A stretch of DNA of 64,000 bases from Phenylobacterium montanum (lineage in GTDB: Bacteria > Pseudomonadota > Alphaproteobacteria > Caulobacterales > Caulobacteraceae). Within the stretch, counting starts at the first letter, position 1; each line of letters starts with the position of its first letter. This document shows, piece after piece, positions 9,645 through 17,891 of this stretch. The notes under the pieces were generated by a model. The model was given only the letters and a program-made list of their open reading frames with translations, made no database searches and had not been told where the DNA came from. The position numbers and the translations under genes are program-made. The stretch covers positions 2,574,501-2,638,500 of the forward strand of contig NZ_CP073078.1 in NCBI RefSeq assembly GCF_018135625.1, given 5' to 3'.

Positions 9645-10520
9645 ATGGCCTTCGTCGCCGCGACCGCGGACGCCGCGCCGCCCAAAGCCGCCTGGCGCTG
9701 GCGCCAGCCCTCGGTGCTGCCGGGCTTCGGTCCGGCCCTGGGCGTGACGCTGGCCTATCTCGGCGCGATCGTGCTGATCCCCCTGCTGGCCCTGGCCCTC
9801 AAGCCGTGGCAGCTGGGCCTCGCGGGCGTTTGGCATGTGCTGACCGATCCCCGGGTCCTGGCGGCGCTGCGGCTCAGTTTCGGCGCCTCGGCCCTGGCCG
9901 CCCTGGCCAACGCGCCCATGGGCCTGGTGGTCGCCTGGGTGCTGGTGCGCTTCGAGTTTCCGGGCCGGCGGCTGCTGGACGCCCTGGTCGACCTGCCCTT
10001 CGCCTTGCCGACCGCGGTCGCCGGCATCGCCCTGACCGCGCTCTATGCGCCCACCGGCCCCTTCGGCGCGGTGGCCGCCCATCTGGGGATCAAGACCGCC
10101 TATGCGCCGGCGGGGGTGTTCATCGCCCTGCTGTTCATCGGCCTGCCCTTTGTGGTGCGCCAGTTGCAGCCGGTGCTGCAGGACCTGGACCCCGAGGTGG
10201 ACGAGGCCGCCCGCACCCTGGGCGCCAATGACGGCCAGAGGTTCGCGCGCGTGATCCTGCCGGCCGTGGCCCCAGCCCTTTTGTCCGGCGTCGGCCTCGC
10301 CTTCGCCCGGGCGGTGGGCGAGTACGGCTCGGTGATCTTCATCGCCGGCAACCTGCAGATGAAGACCGAGATCGCGCCCCTGCTGATCGTGATCAAGCTG
10401 GAGCAATACGACTATGCCGGCGCCGCCGCGGTGGGCCTGGCCATGCTGGTGATCTCCTTCCTGTGCCTGGTCGCGGTCAGCGGCGCCCAGATGCTGCTGG
10501 CGCGGCGGGGGCGAGCATGA
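9645..10520 (+). CDS. cysT: Sulfate ABC transporter permease CysT
   Basis: 291 aa. About six transmembrane segments, starting after a 29-residue cytoplasmic N-terminus. It carries the permease EAA loop (DEAARTLGANDGQRFARVILPAVAPALL), which contacts the ATPase, and the CysT-typical DLPFALPTAVAGIAL and AVGEYGSVIFIAGN segments. The start lies 6 nt after the cysP stop. Its stop overlaps the cysW start (ATGA), implying coupled translation. With CysW it forms the heterodimeric membrane channel for sulfate and thiosulfate uptake. Confidence 0.96.
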   Translation: MAFVAATADAAPPKAAWRWRQPSVLPGFGPALGVTLAYLGAIVLIPLLALALKPWQLGLAGVWHVLTDPRVLAALRLSFGASALAALANAPMGLVVAWVLVRFEFPGRRLLDALVDLPFALPTAVAGIALTALYAPTGPFGAVAAHLGIKTAYAPAGVFIALLFIGLPFVVRQLQPVLQDLDPEVDEAARTLGANDGQRFARVILPAVAPALLSGVGLAFARAVGEYGSVIFIAGNLQMKTEIAPLLIVIKLEQYDYAGAAAVGLAMLVISFLCLVAVSGAQMLLARRGRA

Positions 10521-11353
10521 GGATGCGGGTCCATCTGCCGGGCGCGGCGCCCCTGATGCTGGCGGGCGCGGTCCTGGTCCTTGGCCTTCTGGTCGCCGCG
10601 CCCCTGGCGGTGGTGTTCGAGGAGGCGTTCCACAAGGGCCTCTCCGGCTATCTCGCCGTGTTCGGCCAGCCCGACACCTGGGCGGCGATCCGCCTGACCC
10701 TCCTGGTCGCGGCCATCGCCGTGCCGCTGAACGCCGCCTTTGGCCTCGCCGCCGCCTGGTGCGTCGCCAAGTTCGAGTTCGTCGGCAAGAGCGCCCTCCT
10801 GGCCCTGATCGACCTGCCCTTCTCCATGTCGCCGGTGGTCTCGGGCCTGGTCTGGGTGCTGCTGTTCGGGGCCCAGGGCTGGTTCGGCCAGGCGCTGGCG
10901 GACCACGGCGTGCGCATCATCTTCACCGTCACCGGCCTGGTGCTGGCGACCATCACCGTCACCCTGCCCTTCGTCGCCCGCGAGCTGATCCCGCTGATGC
11001 AGGACCAGGGAACCGATGAGGAGGCGGCGGCCGTGACCCTGGGCGCCGGCGGCCTGACCGTGTTCCGCCGGGTGACCCTGCCCAATGTCCGGTGGGCCCT
11101 GCTCTACGGGGTCCTGCTCTGCAACGCCCGCGCCATGGGCGAGTTCGGCGCCGTCTCGGTGGTGTCGGGCAAGATCCGTGGACTGACCAACACCCTGCCC
11201 CTTCATGTCGAGGCGCTCTACAATGACTACGACTTCGTTGGCGCCTTCGCGGCCGCCTCCCTCCTGGCCTCGCTCGGCCTTGTCACCCTGGGTCTCAAGA
11301 GCGCCCTCGAATGGCGATATGCCGACCAGCTCGCCCACGCCCGCCGCCGCTGA
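10517..11353 (+). CDS. cysW: Sulfate ABC transporter permease CysW
   Basis: 278 aa. I placed the start at the ATG that overlaps the cysT stop as ATGA; a longer reading frame upstream only adds a non-conserved 18-residue extension inside cysT. Multiple transmembrane segments, the EAA loop (DEEAAAVTLGAGGLTVFRRVTLPNVRWALLYG is the region around residues 170-200), the DLPFSMSPVVSGLVWVLLFG segment, and the MGEFGAVSVVSGKIRGLTNTLPLHVE signature are those of CysW. It partners with CysT. Its 3' end overlaps cysA by 35 nt. Confidence 0.95.
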   Translation: MRMRVHLPGAAPLMLAGAVLVLGLLVAAPLAVVFEEAFHKGLSGYLAVFGQPDTWAAIRLTLLVAAIAVPLNAAFGLAAAWCVAKFEFVGKSALLALIDLPFSMSPVVSGLVWVLLFGAQGWFGQALADHGVRIIFTVTGLVLATITVTLPFVARELIPLMQDQGTDEEAAAVTLGAGGLTVFRRVTLPNVRWALLYGVLLCNARAMGEFGAVSVVSGKIRGLTNTLPLHVEALYNDYDFVGAFAAASLLASLGLVTLGLKSALEWRYADQLAHARRR

Positions 11354-12419
11354 GGGACCGAGCCTGGCCCTCGACATTCGCGACATCCGCAAGTCGTTCG
11401 GCCGCTATCCGGCGCTGAACGGGGTCTCGCTGGCGGCGGGAGAGAAGGAATTCCTGGCCCTGCTCGGCCCATCTGGCTCGGGCAAGACCACGCTCCTGCG
11501 CATCCTGGCCGGGCTCGAGCGGCCCGACGCCGGCGAGGTCCGCTTCGGCGGCGAGGACTTCCTGGCCCTGCCGGCCCGCCGGCGGCGGGTGGGCATGGTG
11601 TTCCAGCATTACGCCCTGTTCCGCCACATGACCGTGGCCCAGAACATCGCGTTCGGCCTCAGCGTGCGGCCGCGCGCAGAGCGCCCCGACCGAGCCGAGA
11701 TCCGCCGCCGGGTCGGCGACCTTCTGAGCCTGGTCCAGCTCGAGGGGCTGGACGGCCGCTATCCGGCGCAGCTGTCCGGCGGCCAGCGCCAGCGGGTGGC
11801 CCTGGCCAGGGCCCTGGCCATCGAGCCGCGCATGCTGCTGCTGGACGAGCCGTTCGGAGCCCTGGACGCCCAGGTGCGCCGCGACCTGCGCCGCTGGCTG
11901 CGCGAGATTCACGACCGGGCGGGGGTCACCACGGTCTTCGTCACCCACGACCAGGAGGAGGCGCTGGACCTGGCGGACCGGGTGGCGATCCTGAGGGACG
12001 GCCGCCTGGTCCAGGTCGGGGCGCCGGGCGCGCTGTACGAAAATCCAGGCGACGCCTTCGCCTTCGAATTCCTCGGCCCATCCTGTCGCCTGCCGGGCGT
12101 GGTGGAGAACGGCGCCCTGCGGATCGGCGACTGGCGCGTTGCAGCGCCCGGAACCCCTGGCGGTCCAGCCGATCTCTATTTCCGGCCCAACGAGGTCGAT
12201 GTCGCCGATGCGAGCGGAACGGGCCTGCGGGCCGAAGTCCTGGCCGCGGTCACCCGCGGCTCAGAGTCGCGGCTTCATTGCCGAATCGCCGGCCAGGACC
12301 TGGAGCTGCGGCTCCGCTCGGCGAGCGTTCCGGCCAAGATCCATGACGGCGGCATCGCCGCCGTTACGCCTGCGCGCTGGAAAATCTATCCGCGCGCCAC
12401 TTTGCGGGAGGGCATCTAG
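11319..12419 (+). CDS. cysA: Sulfate ABC transporter ATP-binding protein CysA
   Basis: 366 aa from the ATG at 11319, which overlaps the cysW end; the reading frame is open further upstream but that part encodes no conserved residues. Walker A is GPSGSGKT (50-57), the Q-loop is VFQHYAL, the ABC signature LSGGQRQR begins at 152, Walker B is LLLDEP (173-178), and the switch histidine is in VFVTHDQEEA. The C-terminal third is the regulatory TOBE-like domain found in CysA, MalK and related ATPases. It powers sulfate/thiosulfate import. It is the last gene of the operon; a porin follows after 191 nt. Confidence 0.96.
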   Translation: MPTSSPTPAAAEGPSLALDIRDIRKSFGRYPALNGVSLAAGEKEFLALLGPSGSGKTTLLRILAGLERPDAGEVRFGGEDFLALPARRRRVGMVFQHYALFRHMTVAQNIAFGLSVRPRAERPDRAEIRRRVGDLLSLVQLEGLDGRYPAQLSGGQRQRVALARALAIEPRMLLLDEPFGALDAQVRRDLRRWLREIHDRAGVTTVFVTHDQEEALDLADRVAILRDGRLVQVGAPGALYENPGDAFAFEFLGPSCRLPGVVENGALRIGDWRVAAPGTPGGPADLYFRPNEVDVADASGTGLRAEVLAAVTRGSESRLHCRIAGQDLELRLRSASVPAKIHDGGIAAVTPARWKIYPRATLREGI

Positions 12420-12610
12420 AGCGCTTGAAACCGACGGTGAGAACGCCCCAGGACGGGCCTTCGCACTGTGATGCATTTGTCACTCGCGGGCGGGAGCGGA
12501 CTGCTGTCGCAAAAGCGTCACCGCTCCGTCGCCGGATTGTTATGCCCTGCGCATAGTCCGGCTCCCGCAAGTTCCGGCTGATCAGCCGGGGGAAGATTGG
12601 GGAACATCTG

Positions 12611-14134
12611 ATGCGGACTAAATCGTCGCTGCTCTGCAGCGTGGCCTGCGGTGTTGTGCTCGCCGTCGGCATGGGCGCCGCCGCGCAAGCCAAGACGTCG
12701 AAGAAGCACCATCACCACGAAGCCGCCGCGCCCGCGCCGGCCGGCGCCACCGCCGAAGAGGTCAAGGCCCTGGCCGATGAAGTCGAGTCGCTGAAGGCTC
12801 GCCTCGACCAGGAGCAGATGGCTCGCGAGCAGACCGAAGCCAAGGCCCAGGCCGCCGAGGCCGAAGCCTCCGCCGCCAAGGCCGACGCCAGCGCCGCCCG
12901 CACCCAATTGGCCGAGCAGATCCAGACCCTGCCCGGCGAAGTGAAGCAGGCCGTGGTCGCCAACACGCCCAAGCCCGGCTGGTGGGGCGACACCAAGGTC
13001 GGCGCCACCGTGTTCGCCGACATCAGCGACATCAACCAGAAGACCCCGGGCGCACTCGCCGCTACCGGCACGACCGCGGCCTCCAACGGCTACCCGGCCG
13101 ACAACGGCTATGGCTTCGACATCAAGCGCGCCTACCTGATCGTCGACCACAAGTTCAACGATACCTACTCGGCCAACCTGACCACCGACTTCCTGTACGA
13201 TGGCACGACCAAGGCCACCCAGCTGTTCATGAAGAAGGCCTACCTGCAGGCCAAGTATTCCGACGCCCTGGTGGTTCGCGCCGGCATCACCGACATGCCC
13301 TGGGTGCCGTTCGTCGAGAACATTTACGGCTATCGCTACGTCGAGAACGTGCTGATCGACCGGCTCAAGTACGGCACCTCGGCCGACACCGGCATCACCG
13401 TCTCCGGCAACTTCGACTTCAAGCCGGTCAAGGTCGGCTACTCCCTGGGCGTGATCGACGGCAGCGGCTACAAGGCGCCGGACGTCGGCAACTTCAACCG
13501 CACCAAGAAGATGGACCTCGAAGGCCGCCTGAACGTATCCTACGAGAACTTCACCGCGGCGATCGGCGGCTACGAGGGCGACCTCGGCAAGGACGTCAAC
13601 GGCGTGACGGTCAACCACACCGCCAATCGCTTCGACGCCCTCCTGGCCTATGTCGACACCCGCTTCCGCGTCGGCGGCGAGTACGTCTCGGCGAAGGACA
13701 TCACCGGTGTCACCACCGCCAAGCCGGTGAAGGCGAACGCCGACGGCTATTCGGCCTTCGGCTCGTTCAACATCACCGACAAGATCGCCCTGTTCGGCCG
13801 CTACGACTGGGTGAACCCGGAACGCGACGCGACCACGGCCTCGAACAAGACCAACTCGGCCTCGCGCGACGAGTATTTCAACGTCGGTCTGTCCTACACC
13901 CCGGTCAAGGGCGTCGACGTGGCCATGGTCTACAAGCGCGACTCGGTCACCAACGGCCTGCTGGTCACCTCGAACGGCGCGGCGGCCCCAGCCTCCGTCT
14001 CCGCGGTCCAGAACTCGACCACGTTCATCACCACCGCCAATGCTTCGCCCCAGGGCAGCGGCATCATCGGCGGCCTGAACGGGGGCAACGGCGCCTACGA
14101 CGAGTTCGGCATCTTCATGCGCTACCAGTTCTGA
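12611..14134 (+). CDS. OprO/OprP-like outer-membrane porin with N-terminal coiled coil
   Basis: 507 aa. The signal peptide (MRTKSSLLCSVACGVVLAVGMGAAAQA) is followed by a short basic/His-rich stretch (KTSKKHHHHE), an Ala/Glu-rich coiled coil (about residues 45-120) of the sort seen at the N-terminus of anion-selective porins, and then a beta-barrel with alternating strands that ends in EFGIFMRYQF with a C-terminal Phe, the BAM recognition signal. Its position directly behind cysPTWA suggests it supplies sulfate or another oxyanion to the importer, but it has its own 191-nt upstream region. The 3' end is followed by a clear terminator. Substrate specificity is not established. Confidence 0.87.
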   Translation: MRTKSSLLCSVACGVVLAVGMGAAAQAKTSKKHHHHEAAAPAPAGATAEEVKALADEVESLKARLDQEQMAREQTEAKAQAAEAEASAAKADASAARTQLAEQIQTLPGEVKQAVVANTPKPGWWGDTKVGATVFADISDINQKTPGALAATGTTAASNGYPADNGYGFDIKRAYLIVDHKFNDTYSANLTTDFLYDGTTKATQLFMKKAYLQAKYSDALVVRAGITDMPWVPFVENIYGYRYVENVLIDRLKYGTSADTGITVSGNFDFKPVKVGYSLGVIDGSGYKAPDVGNFNRTKKMDLEGRLNVSYENFTAAIGGYEGDLGKDVNGVTVNHTANRFDALLAYVDTRFRVGGEYVSAKDITGVTTAKPVKANADGYSAFGSFNITDKIALFGRYDWVNPERDATTASNKTNSASRDEYFNVGLSYTPVKGVDVAMVYKRDSVTNGLLVTSNGAAAPASVSAVQNSTTFITTANASPQGSGIIGGLNGGNGAYDEFGIFMRYQF

Positions 14135-14174
14135 TCTGGAGCGCGGGGGTCTTCGGGCCCTTGCCAAACGGGAA

Positions 14175-14205
14175 GGGGCGCGCCGCGGCGCGCTCCTTTT
14201 TCTTT
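14175..14205 (+). terminator. Rho-independent terminator after the porin gene
   Basis: An 8-bp GC stem (GGGGCGCG pairing with CGCGCTCC, one G-T wobble) encloses a 6-nt loop and is followed by TTTTTCTTT. It sits 40 nt after the porin stop, between the convergent porin and Coq4-like genes. Confidence 0.8.
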
Positions 14206-14222
14206 GCCGATTGGCCGTACGG

Positions 14223-14984
14223 TCAAACCGCCGGGACGAAATCCCGCTGGGCGACGGGAATGGCGTCATAGCGGGTGGCCGGGGTGATGTTCAGCCGGCG
14301 GCGGGCCGCTTCCAGGGGCTCGTTCAACAGCCGCTCGTAATCCTCGCCCAGCAGCCACGCGGCCGCCTTGCCGCGCCGATAGCCCTGCCAGATGGCGGCG
14401 ACATAGGGCCCTCGCCGGCCCCGGCCGGGCCTCAGCGCCGCGCTGAGCGCGATCGCCGCCCAGCCCAGCCCCTTGGTCTGGGCGTAGGAAAAGGCCACCA
14501 GGCAGGCCTCGCCCAGCCCGTCGCGGTGATAGCCGGTCAGGATGTGCCAGATGTCGTGAACGTCGCGGGTGCGGCGGCCGAACCAGGCATAGGGGTGGCG
14601 CTCCTCCTCGCGGCTGCGGTTCTGCCGGCTGACCTCGGCCAGGCCCTCGGCCGATAGGTTCTCGCTGCGCACGAAGTCGCGATAGGCCGCGCCCACCGTG
14701 CCCGGCGCGAAGCTGTCCAGCCAGGCGTCGTCCATCAGCCGACCGGCCAGCTCGGTCCGCTCATAGGCCATGCGCCCGCCCTCGCGGGTCTCGATCAGGC
14801 GGTGATAGCCGCGGGCGGCCGAGCCTGCATTCAGGGCGCGCATGATCTCGAACACCTGGCCGGTGTCCTCCTTGTCGGCCATCAGCCGGTTCAGGGCCCT
14901 CAAGGCGACGCCCCACTGGCGGCCCTGGCGCGGGCTGGCGAAGTCGGCGGCCGGAGCGGCCTCGATCGTCTGGGTCATGGCCAT
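14223..14984 (-). CDS. Coq4-like protein (ubiquinone biosynthesis family)
   Basis: 253 aa. It contains the Coq4 zinc-site motif HDxxH-x11-E exactly: HDIWH, then eleven residues, then E, within RRTRDVHDIWHILTGYHRDGLGE. Coq4 proteins support coenzyme Q assembly, and recent work assigns them a role in removing the C1 carboxyl of the ring. The rest of the protein is helical and ends with ALRPGRGRRGPYVAAIW...RRLNITPATRYDAIP. AGGAG upstream supports the ATG. It is 30 nt downstream of a tetR gene on the same strand, so the pair is probably one transcription unit. Other ubi genes are absent here, so a paralogous role is possible. Confidence 0.82.
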   Translation of the reverse strand: MAMTQTIEAAPAADFASPRQGRQWGVALRALNRLMADKEDTGQVFEIMRALNAGSAARGYHRLIETREGGRMAYERTELAGRLMDDAWLDSFAPGTVGAAYRDFVRSENLSAEGLAEVSRQNRSREEERHPYAWFGRRTRDVHDIWHILTGYHRDGLGEACLVAFSYAQTKGLGWAAIALSAALRPGRGRRGPYVAAIWQGYRRGKAAAWLLGEDYERLLNEPLEAARRRLNITPATRYDAIPVAQRDFVPAV

Positions 14985-15014
14985 GGGTCTTTAGGCTCCT
15001 CTGGCGGCACGGGT

Positions 15015-15653
15015 TCAGTCGGCGCAGGCCGAAGCCGCGGCGCGGCCCTGGGGCGTCAAAAGGGTGTTTGTGATGATCTCGCGCATCAGAAAGCCGTGCT
15101 CGGCCTTGCTCGGCGCCTCGCCCCAGGCCGCCTGCAGCACCAGGCCCTGATAGATGGCGATCAGGGTCCGGGCGACCGCCTCGGGATCGAGGTCGTCGCG
15201 CACGTCGCCGGCCAGCTGACCTCGCTGGACCAGGCCCATGATCGCCTTGCGCACCGCCGCTACGCCCTCGACCACGCTGTCGTGGATCGCCGGGCTGCGC
15301 AGCGCCTCGGCCCAGCCTTGAATGCCCACCCGGCGCTCGTCGGCCCGCTTGGCGTCGCCCAGGCTAGGACCATAGAGCTCGACCAGCATGAACAGGCCCC
15401 GCACCGGGTCCGGCTCGCTCTGCGCCAGGGCGGTCAGGAAGGTCTCACCCTGATGCCGGTCGTCGGCCAGGGCCACCACGATGTCGTCCTTGGTGGCGAA
15501 ATAGAGGTAGAGCGCCCCCTGGCTGACCCCCGCCTCGCGCACGATGTCGGCGGTGGTGGTGGCGTGGAAGCCGTCCCGCGAGAAGCAGCGCACGGCTGCA
15601 GCCAGGATCTGCTGGCGGCGGGCTTCCTTCCTCTCGTCGGTGATCTTGGGCAT
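15015..15653 (-). CDS. TetR/AcrR family transcriptional regulator
   Basis: 212 aa. The N-terminal TetR DNA-binding domain is clear: RRQQILAAAVRCFSRDGFHATTTADIVREAGVSQGALYLYFATKDDIVVAL. The C-terminal ligand domain is divergent. A perfect ACTGAC-TG-GTCAGT operator lies 15-28 nt upstream of its start, so autorepression is likely. The next gene downstream encodes the Coq4-like protein, which is probably controlled together with it. The effector is unknown; given the neighbour, a quinone or lipid-like molecule is conceivable, but this is conjecture. Confidence 0.93.
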   Translation of the reverse strand: MPKITDERKEARRQQILAAAVRCFSRDGFHATTTADIVREAGVSQGALYLYFATKDDIVVALADDRHQGETFLTALAQSEPDPVRGLFMLVELYGPSLGDAKRADERRVGIQGWAEALRSPAIHDSVVEGVAAVRKAIMGLVQRGQLAGDVRDDLDPEAVARTLIAIYQGLVLQAAWGEAPSKAEHGFLMREIITNTLLTPQGRAAASACAD

Positions 15654-15667
15654 TGGCTCAAAATAAA

Positions 15668-15681
15668 ACTGACTGGTCAGT
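15668..15681 (-). promoter_or_regulatory. TetR-type operator upstream of tetR-coq4-like
   Basis: ACTGAC and GTCAGT form perfect 6-bp arms around a TG centre, 15 nt from the tetR start codon. This is a typical TetR-family palindrome, flanked by A- and T-runs that would suit a promoter. Confidence 0.6.
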
Positions 15682-15787
15682 CTTTTTTATCTAGAAATGC
15701 GCGAATGTCAAGGCGAGGCGCCGCAAGCCGCAGCCGCCGGTCGTCAGATCGTTTCGGAAAGCGCCTTGCCGGCGTCGCGCAGCCCGG

Positions 15788-15994
15788 TCAGGCGCGCCCG
15801 CTGGCCCTCTGCCGGCGGTGGGCCGACATCTCGTCCAGGGCGTGCCTGCCCTCGCTGGTCAGGACCGGCCCCTGGGCGGACTCGGTGATCCACCGGATGG
15901 TCTTGAGCGCGCTGATCCACTCCGCATGGTCCTCGATCTCGGACCATCCGCCGCGCTTGACGGCGTCCAGCATGAAGTAGGCCTTGTCGTCCAT
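15788..15994 (-). CDS. Small hypothetical protein
   Basis: 68 aa, charged and without membrane segments (MDDKAYFMLDAVKRGG... EIEDHAEWISALKTIRWI... TSEGRHALDEM). Its composition looks coding, with a mixed hydrophobic pattern that suggests a small helical or winged-helix-like domain, and no alternative gene occupies the interval. I do not recognise a family. No strong ribosome-binding site is seen. It lies upstream of tetR on the same strand but beyond the operator. Confidence 0.5.
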   Translation of the reverse strand: MDDKAYFMLDAVKRGGWSEIEDHAEWISALKTIRWITESAQGPVLTSEGRHALDEMSAHRRQRASGRA

Positions 15995-16102
15995 GAGCCC
16001 GCGGGTTCGTCGCTATGCCCACCGATCATGCGGGCGGGATGTCAATACCGTGACAGCCCTGTCGGCGCCAAGGGCTCGCTCGAGGAATAGCCAAGCTTGT
16101 AA

Positions 16103-17788
16103 TCAATCGCGCGCCAGGGTCCGGATCGCCTGTTCCACGCTGGGAAAGATATGGTCGGCGCCGAGGGCCTCGGCGATCCCCAGCCTGTCGAACGCCGCCC
16201 GCGCGCGCACCGACTCCAGCCGGGCCACAGCGAAGTCCATGCCGGCCGCGCGGGCCTTGCCGATCACCTCGATCAAGGCCGCCGAGGCGGTGAAATCGAT
16301 CTCGACCACGCTGGACGCCTCCAGCACCACCAGCCGCAGCCGACCCCGCCCTTCCTCGATGGCGCTCAAGAGGCCTCGGCGGAAATCGTGCGCATTTAGG
16401 AACGAGAGCGGGGCCTGAAACCCCGTCACCAGCACGCCCGTCTCGGTCTCGCCGGTCGCATGCGGCGAGGCCGGCCACCAGACCGTGCTGCCCGGCATGC
16501 GCTCGAACGGGATCGGCTGGGCGCGGGTGACGGTGAAGACGCCGTGGGCCAGGGACAGGAAGACGCCGATCGCCACCCCGGTCTGGATCGGCAGGGCCGC
16601 GATCAGGGCCATGGTCAGAAGCGCAAGCCCGAATTCGGCGCGCGTGCGGCCCCAGAGTTCGCGCAACTCGCCGACATGAAAGATCCGCTGGGCCACGAAC
16701 AGCAGAACCCCACCCAGGGCCGCGACCGGGATGGCCGCCAGGACCTTCGTGCCGAAGGCCGCCAGCAGCAGCACCGCCAGCACCGCCGTCAGGCCGGCGA
16801 CCTGCGAGCGCCCGCCGGACTCGGCCACCGCCGCGGTGCGGGGCGGGCTGGCGTTGACCGGAAAGGCGCCGGCAAGGCCCGACAGCGCATTGGCGACGCC
16901 GAGGCCCACATAGTCGCGGCCTATATCCGGATCGCCATCCTCGCCGGCGAAAGACCGGCTGGTGACGGCGGTCTGCATCATCACCACCAGGGCGATCAGC
17001 ACAGCCAGGCCGAACAGCCGCGGCAGGTCGTCGAACACGATCGCCGGCAGGGCCGGCGCCGGGACGCCCGCCGGCACCGCGCCCAGCAGGCGCACGCCCA
17101 GCCGGTCGGCGCCCAGCGCGCCACAGGCCAAGGTCGCCGCGACCAGGGCCGCGAGCGCGCTGGGTATCCGCGCGCTGACCCGCTCGCCGAGCAGGATGGT
17201 GGCGAATACGCCCAGGCCGATGGCCACCGCCGCCGGGTTGACGCCGCCGGCCTCCGCCCACAGCCTGGCCAGGCGGTGATAGACATCGCCGGAGCCCTCC
17301 GACAGGCCCAGGATCGCCGGCGCCTGGGAGATGACGATGTGAATCGATATCCCCGCCAGGAACCCGGTGATCACCGGCCGCGACAAGAGGTCGGCGATCC
17401 AGTCCATCTTGAAGGCCCCCGCCAGGACCAGGATCAGGCCGACCAGCAGGGCAAGGGCCGCCGCCAGGGCCAGGTAGTGGGCAGACCCCACGGAGGCCAT
17501 GCCCGCCAGGCTTCCGGCGAAGATCGGCGTGATGGTCGAATCCGCCCCCGCCGACAGCCGCCGGCTGGAGCCGAAGGCGGCGAAGCCCAGGCCGGCGACG
17601 ATGAAGGCGAAGAAGCCGAGCTGAGGCGGCAGCCCGCCCAGCTGCGCGGTGGCGATCTGTTCGGGAATGGCGATGGCCGCCAGGGTCGCCCCGGCGATCA
17701 GGTCGCCGCCCAGTTCCGCCATCGTCACGCCCTGCAGGGCCTGGAAGACAGGCCAGGCCGGCCGAGCCTTGGGGGATTGCATCGCCAT
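16103..17788 (-). CDS. SulP family inorganic anion transporter with STAS domain
   Basis: 561 aa from the chosen ATG (MAMQSPKARPAWPVF); earlier in-frame codons would overlap the divergent gene and add non-conserved sequence. The membrane domain has roughly 12-14 segments with the SulP motifs DLIAGATLAAIAIPEQIATAQLGGLPPQLG and GVANALSGLAGAFPVNASPPRTA. The C-terminal cytoplasmic STAS domain (about residues 455-555; LRLVVLEASSVVEIDFTASAALIEVI) is typical. SulP proteins move sulfate, bicarbonate, dicarboxylates or other anions. No carbonic anhydrase is adjacent, so the substrate is open; sulfate is plausible given the cys operon 4 kb away. Confidence 0.92.
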   Translation of the reverse strand: MAMQSPKARPAWPVFQALQGVTMAELGGDLIAGATLAAIAIPEQIATAQLGGLPPQLGFFAFIVAGLGFAAFGSSRRLSAGADSTITPIFAGSLAGMASVGSAHYLALAAALALLVGLILVLAGAFKMDWIADLLSRPVITGFLAGISIHIVISQAPAILGLSEGSGDVYHRLARLWAEAGGVNPAAVAIGLGVFATILLGERVSARIPSALAALVAATLACGALGADRLGVRLLGAVPAGVPAPALPAIVFDDLPRLFGLAVLIALVVMMQTAVTSRSFAGEDGDPDIGRDYVGLGVANALSGLAGAFPVNASPPRTAAVAESGGRSQVAGLTAVLAVLLLAAFGTKVLAAIPVAALGGVLLFVAQRIFHVGELRELWGRTRAEFGLALLTMALIAALPIQTGVAIGVFLSLAHGVFTVTRAQPIPFERMPGSTVWWPASPHATGETETGVLVTGFQAPLSFLNAHDFRRGLLSAIEEGRGRLRLVVLEASSVVEIDFTASAALIEVIGKARAAGMDFAVARLESVRARAAFDRLGIAEALGADHIFPSVEQAIRTLARD

Positions 17789-17891
17789 CGCCTGAGAGCC
17801 TAGCCCGCAGGCGCGGACTGCACAAACCCATGCCCGGTCCGGGTTGGCTGCGTGGCGGGGGCCGCGGTTTGCGCGCATAGTCCCCCGCGCC

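Noticed and set aside
8574-10406. A 610-codon open frame on the minus strand
   Set aside because: It is antisense to cysP and cysT, is very rich in Gln, His, Gly and Arg, and has no family features; it is a product of GC-rich codon bias.
12611-12720. KKHHHHE as a sign of a cloning tag or artefact
   Set aside because: It lies between a native signal peptide and a native coiled coil, and the codons match the surrounding usage.
12518-14269. A 583-codon minus-strand frame over the porin gene
   Set aside because: Antisense to a clear signal-peptide and barrel protein; the sequence is Gly/Asp/Val-rich with no domain.
15668-15681. Palindrome near tetR as a rho-independent terminator
   Set aside because: With only 2 central bases it cannot form a good hairpin loop; a TetR operator is a much better fit.
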